In this document: positions 32,868-43,654 of the stretch, piece by piece
Numbering within the stretch: the stretch's first letter is position 1
How the letters are laid out: each line of letters begins with the position of its first letter
Assembly: GCA_033064195.1 (NCBI GenBank)
Contig: JARBJD010000032.1
Span: 124,001-188,000 of the forward strand
Source of the DNA: Blattamonas nauphoetae
Taxonomy: Eukaryota > Preaxostyla > Oxymonadida
Length of the DNA: 64,000 bases
Direction of reading: 5' to 3'
Made by a program: the position numbers and the translations under genes
Notes under the pieces: model-generated
The model's input: only the letters and a program-made list of their open reading frames with translations
What the model was told of the DNA's origin: nothing
Databases searched by the model: none

Positions 32868-34389
32868 TCAGATCTTCTTCTTAGCAAGGATGAAATGAGC
32901 AGAATAAACAGTCTTCATGAGACTTCGAGGGTCAGCACAGTAAGTGCACTGATGGACAGACTCATCCTGACACAAATCTGTTTAGAAACTCAAAAAACGC
33001 ACACCAGAAGTTCAAAATGAGAAGTACGGAGAAGATGTTTGACATCATCGAACGTGTAGTCCACGGAATACTCCGTTTCCATATCACCGTAATGATACAA
33101 TAACGGTCCTGTGCAAAAGGAGAGACACGACAGAAAACACAAGATGAATAGGATGAGATGCCAGTTCACACCATATATCATGAAGATACCCCCTGGCTTC
33201 AACGTTGTTGATACAGTTGTGATGTACTCAGCGATGTCGTGAGCAGTGTCAATGAAAAAGTGAAAAATGACGCAGTCGAACGAGGCTAATCATTCTGAAG
33301 AGGAAGAGAAGGATAATACATGGCTGTTCATCGTATACTTGACAAAACTCTCCAGCTGACATGGACATCGCCCAATCAGGGGGAAATGAGTCGATATGAG
33401 TGTCAGGGATGACAACAGGTCTAGCAACGAACAACAGAAAAGATGAAATTAGAGACTTCAGCAAATACCTGACTTGGTTTTCGAATGATGTGTTGTTGTT
33501 GAACTGAGAAACGAACGGATAAATAGTCCAAGTTGATTCATCATCAGTGTCCTGCTCATCTGTACCTTCAGTGATGTTGGGTTGGTCTTTCTTGTGATTG
33601 TCTGCAACGAGAAGCCTGTTCAAGACTGCACTTGACCCAAGAAGCATGAAATAGGAGAATTCATTTCCCTCAACTCGATAACCTCGTTGGGCAACATCAA
33701 AACAGAGCCTTCCAAGGCCACATCCTGGAATTAGTACACTTGGTTGTCTGATAAAGGGATGAGAGAGTGTTCATGCAGACCTTGTTTCTGAAATCGGTAG
33801 ATATCTCTCCAATGTCGACAAAAATAGTGGTGTGTACTGGTTGCGTTCATCTTGTCCCTAATACTTTGACAAAATATACAAAGAAGACCTCTGAACTCCA
33901 TTCTCTCATGAATTGACTGAGAGTGGAACGGACTTTGGAGGCATTCCATTCAGAAGCCAATTCAAACTGTGACTGATCCATCTACCTCCAGAGAATGACG
34001 GAAATGAGCGGGATACAGTCTGAAGCTGTGGTTGGATGATGAATGAGAGAAATTCTTGATTGATGGCGATTTTCTGCTTAAGAGACGCGATTCGGTCGAT
34101 AAAGATCTGCTCAAAGTGAGTTTTCCCAAACGAGGACATTTTGCGAGAATCTTGTTCATATTTAATGACGCGTTTCATTGAACAAGCAATGTACGTTGAA
34201 AAAGCCTGAATAACATCAAAAAAGTGGTTCTGTTCATCGATTTCACTGGAATCGCATGAACATGCATCATCATCGCACCTATATCATGCCAATTTGGGGA
34301 AGGATCGATGATTATAGAAAAAAGTTGATGATCGGGATATAGCAGGCAGACTGCGGTGGAGAAAGAGTCTCCGAGGGGACTATGTCCAT
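32868..34389 (-). CDS. CARNMT1: Carnosine N-methyltransferase family protein (N2227 domain)
   Basis: Nine exons, 34389-34352, 34278-34017, 33981-33889, 33857-33781, 33747-33469, 33420-33320, 33285-33172, 33108-33005 and 32966-32868, total 1,167 nt (388 residues). The SAM-binding loop reads 'VLIPGCGLGRL', followed by 'GNEFSYFMLLGSS' and 'YPFVSQFNNN'. Downstream are 'FFIDTAHDIAEYI' and 'LKPGGIFMIYGPLLYHYGDM', the conserved N2227 block. The protein ends with 'MKTVYSAHFILAKKK', the final strand of the family. The animal and yeast enzymes methylate carnosine or similar imidazole dipeptides; the substrate in this organism is unknown. Several introns are only 31-36 bp. The first exon (12 codons) is the least certain part. 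Confidence 0.88.
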
Positions 34390-34603
34390 TCTGGAACAAT
34401 TGACTGAAATACAGCCAAAAAAGACGTCGAAGTTAGTGGAAAAGGGTCAATGGAGGTCCGATCCCTCGTTTCATGATTTTTGGAGCTTACGATTCTCAGA
34501 CAAACTATGTTCATCGTAAATGATTAATAGTTTCAGTTGAAGTGATAGAAAATGAATAAAATCTCGCTATTTACTGGATAGAATCAAAAAATGAGAAAAC
34601 AAC
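34390..34603. other. Short intergenic interval
   Basis: No gene or repeat seen. It separates the CARNMT1 start from the thymidylate kinase stop; both genes read leftwards. Confidence 0.4.
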
Positions 34604-35659
34604 TCAGGTATAGGGAAAGAATGGCAGAGAAAGACTTGAAAGAGATGGTTGAACTCGCTGAAAGTCATCCAAAAACTTAGACATCACAGTTTGGACTGTT
34701 TGATGGATGTTCTCAATCGATGAATCTGTATCGATGCCAATCCAAACAGGGTGTCCTTCAGCAACCAAATCAGGAAGAGAGTCAGAAGTTGGCCTTGTGT
34801 TTGGATCGAGAAAGACCAACTCGGTGGATGAGGTCAGACGGCACAGAGACCTGAAATAATCGTACACTTCCAGTTGTATCTGAATATCATCGAAGATTTC
34901 CTTTTCTTCGGGATTAACACGCTGTAAATGAGAGAAATGACGAAAAAATTGCTAAAAATGCCTGGAGTGCCTTGTGTGGGTCAAGAAAAAAGAAGATCAC
35001 AAGGTCTGGGTTCGGGAGGCCTGTATCTGGTTCTAAAAGAGCAGACAGAATGGAGTCACCCTGCAGTGGTTGAGATGGGGGTGTTTGGATGGGAGGACGA
35101 GGTGGTCTCACTTGATACTCTTTCCTTTCAGGGAGTCGCGAAGTGATCGGGAAATGCTGCAAGACAGGATGAAAGATCTCGAGAAAACCTTGCATGCTGA
35201 GTATGCAACTCCAGAAAAGGCGTATCGATCACAGATAATGTTTGTATGGCTGTTTAGAGAATCGACAATCATCGATCTGTGCGAACGAGACAAAATGGAT
35301 GATGTTGGGATATGGTGAAAGGAGGATTAACCGTTTGGCCCACCGATTGTCGCTGAACAAGACGTGAGCATAAGCTGGATCTTCCTTGAGCTTCCCTTGA
35401 AGATATAGGTCTAGTGCTTTTCCGGTGTCTGGGTCTTTTCTATCTGAGAAATCCAAAGTTATCAAGTGAAGAGAACAGGTTAAGGGCGAACGAAGTCAAC
35501 CTGGAAACTGAATTAAATGCACTGGGAGTGAAAGTGTGTTTTGAACGTACTGGTGGAGGAGGGTTGACTGTGTGGATTTCCCCGTTCGGTCAAGACCCTC
35601 AATGACGATAAACCATCCTCTCCTTGATGGAAGTAAATGAATGAGAAATAGCCAGACAT
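34604..35659 (-). CDS. DTYMK: Thymidylate kinase
   Basis: Exons 35659-35658, 35622-35501, 35443-35332, 35276-35189, 35060-34962 and 34921-34604 give 741 nt (246 residues). The protein starts 'MRGWFIVIEGLDRTGKST', with a perfect P-loop. Next come the TMP-binding 'FPDRKDPDTGKALDLYL', 'HVLFSDNRW', 'ICDRYAFSGVAYSACK' and 'EPDTGLPNPDLVIFF'. It phosphorylates dTMP to dTDP using ATP. In this model the start codon is split: AT at 35659-35658, a 35-bp intron, then G at 35622; the upstream frame has no ATG. The alternative is an unspliced start at 35705, adding about 27 unrelated residues. The last intron has a GC rather than GT donor. The C-terminus is some 30 residues longer than usual. Confidence 0.88.
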
Positions 35660-35698
35660 GGGAGCTTTGCTTTGAATGAGAATTGTCGGCCCATAGTG

Positions 35699-37346
35699 AT
35701 GACATACAGATCTCAATTCAACCCAAGTCTAGATCAGCCATCAGCGACACCTCATGGAATCGCTGAATTTCTGAATGGTATCGCTGAAAACTATCAGCTT
35801 CTCCAGAAAGAACTCAGCCAGCTTCCTGTGTGTCAGATTTCACTTCTTCATACTCAAAACAGATAGCTATCATGCATAATCTAGCAAATATCATTGAACT
35901 CTACCAACACCTCAGATATGACACTAATCCATACGCAAAATTCTTTGTCTTGTCTGCCTTGTTCTTCAAACAGACTTTTTTCAGAACCAAGATTTTGTCT
36001 GAAAATAAAGCATCAAATGATCTCTTAGTCGAACTTATCGATTCACTAACGGTTTTTGCGCAGTTTCCGATGACGAGGCGTGTCGAAGCTAGATGTTTCG
36101 ACTTTCTCTGTATGTCACTCATCCACTGTCATTTTTTTCCATCAGTTTTCGAAGTTGCGAAAATTATTTTCAAAAAATACGAGGCAAACAACTCAACTGC
36201 GTGCTTTCACATCTATAATCAGCTCATATCTCTCTACTCTGGCCGCTCAGAGAAAGCCAGTCACATCCAACTCTACTTCTTCCTCGTCTGCTCTCTTCCC
36301 ATCATCTCACGTCTCCAGCTCTGCATCAAGAACAAAGCATATGATCGCGGTTATGTTATTGCTCAACATTCGATATATGACTGCCATCCACAGACTCTCA
36401 CTTCCCGTGAGATGCAGATGGTCTATTACTATGCAGGGGTCATCTGCGCGGCCCTCAAGCATTTTTACCCAGCACTCATGCATTTTCGAATGGTTTGGAT
36501 GCTTTTCACGAAACCTGTTCAGGGATTGTCTCTTCCAGTGACTCCAACAAATCAAATTCATTACGCCACTTTCGAGAAATTCCAGCTTGTATCCTTGATT
36601 TTAGATGGAAGAGTGTGTCAGTTTTTTATCAATCACCCTTATTTTTGCAGGAGCCTGATTATCCACAAAAATTCAATCCGACTGTGATCCTCGCTTTGCT
36701 TGTATCTCCTCTCTCCTTCTAACATCCCCAGCAAACCAAAAGCTCTGTGAATACAATCACCAACTCCATTGTCACAAACCCGCTGAACGTATCTGAAGCG
36801 ATCAGTCTTGTTGAAGAGCATCGACAAATCCTCCAAACCTGCTCATGTTATGGGCTGGCCAAGCAAGCCGTCAAAGCGATGGAGCAGAGGCTCCTTCGAA
36901 GAACATTATCAGTCTGCGCTTTGTTTGATTTGACTTGTTTGGCTGAAGACATTTGAGGTCTGCCCGTTCGACAAGATATCGATCGTAACTAAGGACAATA
37001 CGAGGCATTTGGAGTTTATTATGCGTGGAGTGTGTTCCTCTTCTTTTTCCATGAACAACGATGTGTAGATCATGGACAGTGATATCGACGCGTCAATCGA
37101 TATGGAACGGGATGTGATCATTGTTCCACATGCCAAATCTGTCTCGTTCTCATTACTTGCTGAAAAAGATGCTGCACAGCGCATTGAGCATATTATGAAC
37201 ATGTATCTCCCATTCTTCACTCAATCGCTTTTTTTCCGCTCTTTGCGATCAGATTATCAGAAATACAATCCCAAATCACCGAGTCGGGACATGCAGCCAG
37301 AACAAACTCGTATCTGTTGTATAAGAACACTCAACATGATGATTAG
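35699..37346 (+). CDS. CSN3: COP9 signalosome subunit 3
   Basis: Eight exons, 35699-35827, 35863-36109, 36146-36612, 36651-36683, 36732-36911, 36949-37029, 37069-37202 and 37253-37346, total 1,365 nt (454 residues; human CSN3 has 423). The helical-repeat part includes 'MVYYYAGVICAALKHFYPAL' and 'FEKFQLVSLILDG'. The winged-helix PCI end follows: 'LAKQAVKAMEQRLLRR', 'FDKISIVTKDNTRHLEFIMR' and 'IMDSDIDASIDMERDVIIV', corresponding to the C-terminal block of CSN3 ('...MIEDGEIFASINQKDGMV'). The CSN removes Nedd8 from cullins; subunit 3 is structural. The PCI part aligns better with CSN3 than with the paralogous Rpn3. Several introns are 35-37 bp and frame-neutral ones could be missed. Confidence 0.85.
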
Positions 37347-37505
37347 AGAGGAATCTTCTTTGCTCCGTTCCACCTTCATTTCACGAACACGAAGTTCGCA
37401 TCAACATAAACAAGATTGCATTAGTAAGCATGCAAACAAGACTTCTGAAGTGTTTCGTCGGTTGTGAAATGAGAAATGAAGAACTGTCTTGTCGATTTCC
37501 AAACA

Positions 37506-39216
37506 TCATGAATCGCCAGAATCTGATAATATATCCATCTCGTCATCTTTATCTGGGTTCGTTGGTGACATTTCCGGTTCAGGGGGTGGTGGAGGAACAT
37601 AAGAAGGGAAGATCGAGTTCATCATCAGTGGATTGTATGGCATGCCAAACTGAGTCATCGTTGGCATCTGAACGGGAAGAATGGACGGCGGCTTGAACCG
37701 TTCCACAACATTTTCGATTTCCTGTTGGACACGAAGCCTTTTCTGCTCGGTTGCTTGCTCTGCCAATTCAGCGATTGCAGCAAGCTCGGAATCGAGCTCC
37801 ATGTCCTCCTCGAGTTCTTCAAACTGCCTCTCCACATCCTCCACAGTCATCAGCCTCTTTTCTGGCTCTTCTTTTCGCATAGCTTCTTCACGCGTGAGGG
37901 GCATGGAATCGATCTGGGCTTGAATCTCAGGGGGGATGGTGGAATGCAAAGTAGAAGTCTCAGAGCGATTGTTAAACACCGAATCTGCACGGATAGTTTG
38001 ATATATTTCAGTATCTCCATCTTTAATCATGATCGTGTGATGAGTCGATGGTCGAGGGGCATGGGATTGAGTTGTAAGACCAATTTCCTCAAAAAAGTTG
38101 TCCAGCACATCTTCATCGATTTTTTCTCGTTTTTCACCCTCATCGGCATTACCTTCAAGGCCCCATCCCACAAAATCGTCATCAGCCTCCTCTTCCTGTT
38201 GTTGTGGGAGAAAGGCCTGGACGTTTGGGTCAACAACGGCAGAGTCGTCTTGGGTGAGCTCCACTCCATTGATTTTGGCGAGTTCTCGCATTTGCGCTTT
38301 CTTCAGTTCCAGCGCCCACGGCTCATCAGAACTTGCTGCATCGATTTCCTTCTGCAGAAAGTCGTGAATCTGTTTTTCGATGGCATCATCACCATCAAAG
38401 CGGACAAGAAGGTGCATTGGTTCTTCTGACCCAGCATAACAATCTTCTGAGTACTGTTTTCCTTCTTTGAGGGTCCCTTCGCCACGGATCAATAATTGCG
38501 TTTTATTTCCACAAGCTTTTTCAAGCCGCTTTAAATTAGAGCCACGTGGACCGATGATAAATCCCATATAGTTCGTTTCGGGATGATCTTCGAGAGGGAA
38601 GAAAAGCTTGAATGATCGTCGTTCCACTGTTTGTTTGGGAGTTGTAAGAACAAGACCTGCTTTACGGGCCGCATTTTTTGTGACCTTCTCTGCAAGCTCT
38701 TTGTATTCCTGATTCAGCCGACCTTTGAACCTCTGTTCTCGCGAGTTTGTTCTCATTCCGTTGGAATCGTATTCTGGGGGAGGAGAAATAGAACGGCTCC
38801 TAAAAGGAAAATGAGAGAACGAATGAAGAAAAAACTGTTCGATGATTGTTTGTATTTCTCTTTCATTGGAGAGAAGTTGCTTGATTTCGACGATCCGTTG
38901 GTAGATTTGAGAGACAGCTTCTGGCGTCAGAAATTCGGCATCATCTGAAGGATGATATGAGTCGGGTGTTTGTTGAGTGGATGATCCTGGCTGTGCATAG
39001 GAACTTGAAGAGAGGACGATGAGAGGAAGGAGAGAAAAAAACGAACCCAGGAAAGAAAGAAGAATCAGATGATGGAGAAGAATGTGAATGATCGATCTCC
39101 GTACTTTGGAGTGGATTGGAGATCGTTTGGAAGAGAGGCTGCGGAACACCGAATGACGCATTCAGGTTTCGAACTTTCTGGAGAAACACTTGCTTACAGA
39201 CATCTGCAAATGTCAT
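37506..39216 (-). CDS. SF1: Splicing factor 1 / branchpoint-binding protein
   Basis: Exons 39216-39047, 39003-38836 and 38799-37506 (introns of 43 and 36 bp) give 543 residues. The middle carries the SF1 helix-hairpin plus KH-QUA2 module: 'SRSISPPPEYDSNGMRTN', 'HPETNYMGFIIGPRGSNLKR', 'IRGEGTLKEGK' and 'EEPMHLLVRF'. The GPRG loop that contacts the branchpoint RNA is intact. The Glu-rich C-terminal half ends with a Pro-rich stretch. The zinc knuckles of yeast BBP and animal SF1 are not visible. It recognises the branchpoint in early spliceosome assembly, which fits the intron-dense neighbourhood. Confidence 0.9.
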
Positions 39217-39485
39217 GAATGGTTAAATGGGATGAATGAATGCACAGAGATGATAATGGGAAGTGAAAATGAATGGTTGAGTGATGAGAGAATGATGTGA
39301 TGGGTGTGATCTTAAAATGTTTTTGTTTGGACGATCTGATTGCATGAAATGGAATGACAAACATGCGAAATAGTTCATGGTTTCAGTTGAGTCTTGGTCG
39401 ATCAAAATTCTGTGAAATGACGAAAATGCAAGAATAGAACGCAACAAAATATTAAATATAAACATAATCACGATCCAAGATTATC

Positions 39486-40331
39486 CTAGACCAATGTAAT
39501 CTGTTTTCGAAGCAGGAATCGACTTAGCACCCTGTATGGTCCAAATACGATCGAATTAGCTCGGATCGTGACTTCGTATTCCTGACGAGATTAAGAAAGA
39601 CAAAACGTTTACCATTCCTATTCCGTATGCTGAAGGGATGTCCTCGTTTGCTACTGCAAAGACATATCGATCGAATGGGACTGAGTGTCCTTCGGCATTC
39701 TTTTGCTGCATTCCCAAAAAAGTGACGAACTTTGCAGGGTCTACATCAAGACCTTCGATGAGCATCGCAGACATTGTATTCTGCGTGATTTCGGTGAACT
39801 TCCGGACGAACGAAATCTCGTGATCTGACAACAGAGTGTCCAGTTGCTAATAAACGAAGAAATGGGGGTATTAAAGAGACAAACAGGTGTGATAGCGAAA
39901 TTTCGGAACATCTTTTCAATTTTTCCCAGTCTAAGTCGAAGATAGCTGCAGAGAACGTAATTCAGTCGCTGCATCGACATATTAATGATATTTTGAGTAT
40001 ATGACCTGAAATATCCAAGAAAACAATGATATAATGCGAAATATGGATAACACTTTTGACTGTCCAGCTGAGGAATGTGGCTATTCTCATAAGACCGAAC
40101 GATGTTTGTCACAGCCTTCACAGGTTCTGTTGCAAAAGGAAGAAGTTCTGGAGCACAACGTTCATTGATCCAAGCATAAAGAAGATCGTGGGCGGCACTG
40201 CTTGATTGAGGTCGAGCTGATCCGAAGTCAACGGGAAAACCAAGCTGAGACAGAGTGATTTCAGATTGTTGTGAGTCTCTGTTTCCAGAAAGCAAAGATG
40301 GTCCAATTTCTTCAAGATCTTGCGATGCCAT
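39486..40331 (-). CDS. SLD5: GINS complex subunit Sld5
   Basis: Four exons, 40331-40054, 40005-39885, 39846-39613 and 39581-39486, total 729 nt (242 residues, the usual Sld5 size). The A-domain contains 'LLYAWINERCAPELLPF' and 'MQRLNYVLCSYLRLRLGKIE', the hallmark of Sld5/GINS4. The C-terminal B-domain reads 'FDRYVFAVANEDI' and ends 'YRVLSRFLLRKQITLV'. GINS joins Cdc45 and MCM2-7 in the replicative helicase. The last intron is only 31 bp. An in-frame upstream ATG at about 40388 would add 19 residues. Confidence 0.9.
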
Positions 40332-40516
40332 AGTCTCTTCAAATGCGTTGTTGCTCAGGATCAACCCTTCATTGTGAATCCAGCTCATTGATTGCCAAAA
40401 GACATTTGTTCCAGAAAAAAGCTGGTAAAACAACTCAAAAGGATTGAATGAACGACGAAGAAACGATAACGGTGATGTGACGTCATCAACAAAATGAGGA
40501 AAAAAGTCAAGGACGA

Positions 40517-43460
40517 TTAGAGGCGGGAAGACTCGATTCCAAGTCTCACCTTTTCATTTAATGCTTCAAAAACCTCTTTTTCCACTGTATCCATGCCAAT
40601 ACGATCGAAGATCTTCCGAATTAGCAACATTTCATGGGGAAGGTTCTTCGCGAGATCCAGTGCGTTGTCGCTGTCCATGCGAATCATCGAGGGAGTAAAA
40701 ATAGTGACAAGATTTCCCTTTTCCATCTTATTCAGCGCACAGTTCTCTGGGAGCATCACATACGTCAGCATGTGCATCAGATATTTGATAAAGAAAACAC
40801 GATCAGCCGGCAGTGTTTGCTCGACCTTCAGAACGAGGTCAAGTTCCTTCTGTCGCATTTCCTCCTTGGGAATACCCGTTTCGTGGGGAGCTTCAGTGTC
40901 AATGAGGAAGTTGTAGCATTGGTAAGGCATGATTGGGATGGGAACGAAATTCAGCCACTTCTGCAGGAGTGAAGTGTAGAGAAGTGGGTTTTGCAAAACG
41001 TTCTGCTTCAGACCCCAGGAGGTGTCGTACGAGCCGTCCTTCTTTGGAATGAGCGCACGGAAGTTGCCTGAGTTGAGGAGGTTGATCGCACGGAGAAGGT
41101 CCTCTTTGGCCACGTTTCGCCTGAATATACCTTCAACTTTGAGACCACCACTATCAATGATACGCCGCCACAAGAACGGGACAATGTAAGGAAGAGGAAT
41201 GGATGCAATCGGGAGAGAGGGATCAAGGGCCAGTTGGGCATATTTGGTGGGGCCGGGGTTGTAGACGGCCTGTTGGAACATGATCTCCTCAATCGAAACA
41301 GAATAGGCACGTAAAGTATGCCCGATGAAAGTCAGTTCACGCACGCGTGGGAAGAGAACATGCTTCTGAAGTTTTTGGTCGTCACTCCACTTCCAAAGCA
41401 CAGCCGGGCAACCAGCCTCAACAGGAAGACTGTATTTAGAGAGGTTGTCGCCCTCATAGGCATTCTCCTTCATGAGGACGAGGTTGGCCTGGTCTTTGCC
41501 TTCAGGCAGTTTGTCGATCTGTCTCCCTGGACCCCAGACGGCGTGGTATACCAATTTTGAAAAGACGAGTTTCGCAAAGTTGGCAATTTTGGCTCTATGG
41601 ACATCGTTGGCCAATCCGTCCTGTTCTGGGTTTTGGGCAGCGATCTCTGGTTTGGCTCGATCGATCCAATATTTGAGGTAGGAAAGAACAGCCACTTCGA
41701 AGTTCTGAGAAGGGAGGAAGCAATCAGAGGCAAGGATCATCAGTGACCACGCTAAATCGCGCTCGTCTTCGGAAATCTTGTCGCTGAGGGCTGGTTTTCC
41801 GGCAATTTCCATTTTTCTTGTGTTGGTCTGTTTGATCAACTGGGCATAAATCTCGTCTCGTACATACGGCGACCCGTGAATACCGCGGAGGAGAATTCGC
41901 TGTGCATAGCTTCCTCGCTCCTTCTGCTTTCCTTTCTGGATGCCTTGGAGGTGTTGGAGATCGTCGAAATTCTTTTTGATTTCTTTACTCAAGTCAGATC
42001 CTCCTCCTGACAATGTGGTGGAGAGAAGCGGGCCTGAGATAGGAGACCGTTGGAACGAGAGAATCTCCTGCAATGCGAGTGTCTTCTTAAAGACTGATCC
42101 TTTTGTTTGTTTGTTGAGGGCTGGGATGCGATACTGTTGCCCGCCTGACTGGAAGAGATCTGTGTTGAAATTGGGCAGTTCGGCATTTAATTCGAGCGGG
42201 ATGTCGAATGGTGGTGCTTTCTTGGCGAGTTCGTGGGCACATTTCATGAGGGTCGGATTTGCGGTTGTTGCGAGTTGTGCTTTGTAATACTCCTGTCCGT
42301 ATTCTCCAATCAGACGGAGACTCGTCCCTTCATATTCATATCGTGATGGGATGTGTTCGGGAACGTCGCCTGTTCGAAGGATCACAACTCCTTCCTCTTC
42401 CTCCTCATCGTCATCCGCGCCAATTGCCAACACTGTAGCAGCGGTAATTTGAGGGAGAACAGCCCATTTCGGCTGAGCCGCTGAGTGAAACCCAGCAAAC
42501 TTGTTCGCAGCCTTCTTCTTGGCAGGGGCTTTTCGAACGACGGTTGGCGCTTTCTTTTCTTGAACCGCTTCGGGTTTAATCAAATCTTCCGTTGAAATGT
42601 CTTCTGCTGCGACTTCGTGTGATGGTTGTGCACGTTGAGGTGGAGGGCGACCCATTGGGATCATCATTCCCAAATTCATTCCCATCGCAGCGATCTTTCC
42701 TTTCGGTTTAGGAGCGGCTGGATTAGGGGCTGGTGCAGGGGCAGGTTCTGGGGGAGGGGGGAGATCAGCTTGAGGTGGAGGAGGGAGGTCGGATGGAGGA
42801 GGTGGGAGAGCGGCAGGGGGTGGTGGTGGGAGTGTGTCATTTGGAGGAGGAGGAAGAGAATCGTTCTGTGGTGCGGGAGGAGGTGGGAGGGCGGAGGGGT
42901 CGGGTGGAGGGGGAGGGAGAGAGGATGTTGATTCGCTTGGCGGCATTGATGGGCTTGGGGAGGGGTTTGGAGCGGGTTCTTCGTCAGGAGCCTGAAAAAA
43001 CATGGAGGGAGGAGAAATAGAAAGAAATACTGAAGATAACAGTTCGGGGCGATTCAAAAAAAATGAGAAAGATACCAGTTGTATTATCTGTTTGAGGGAA
43101 GTTCCACGAGGATTTCTTCAATTCTTTGTTGTAGTAATACTTTCGTCCAGAATTTTTGTCGGTTTGTTCTGTGATATAACAATGTAGAAACAAAGTAAGT
43201 TGAAAGAAAGAATGTGTTCAGACCTACCCAGCCAGGAGGAAGAGGTGGGGCAGGCAATCCATCAGGCGGAGAGTCAGGTGCTGCAGGGCGTTTCCATGAA
43301 CGTTCTTTGGTTTCTTTGTTGAAATCTAAACCAGAGAATTTGAGTTGACGAGTGAAGGAAAAACAAAAAGATGAAAAAAGCAAAGAATCCGAATACAGTA
43401 TATGCGACCTGACTTTTTGTCCGTGTATTCCTTCCATCCAGGTGGGAGGGAGTCGCTCAT
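40517..43460 (-). CDS. WW-WW-MyTH4-RhoGAP protein (ARHGAP39/Vilse-like)
   Basis: Four exons, 43460-43397, 43325-43224, 43168-43076 and 43029-40517, give 923 residues. Two WW domains open the protein: 'LPPGWKEYTDKKSGRIYYF' continuing to 'RSWKRP', and 'LPPGWVEQTDKNSGRKYYYN' continuing to 'SSWNFP'; each is split by an intron. A long Pro-rich linker (about 100-200) follows. A MyTH4 domain (about 390-580) contains 'SPYVRDEIYAQLIKQTN' and 'AWSLMILASDCFLPS'. The C-terminal RhoGAP domain has 'VEGIFRRNVAKEDL' with the arginine finger. The order matches Vilse/ARHGAP39, which turns off Rac/Cdc42-type GTPases downstream of membrane cues; the physiological partner here is unknown. Confidence 0.88.
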
Positions 43461-43654
43461 CGTCGACGAAGGTGGGAATGAGAACGATTATGGACTGGCT
43501 CACCCATTATCTGGAATTACCGAGTAGAAGTGAACTAAACCGATAACATTAATTCTCGAGAATTCATTTGATTGGAAAAGTCTAAATTGACTGTATCTCA
43601 GAAAACGATTATTGATTCGAATTTGCCATCTCGATCGACCCTCGACAATTGTAT

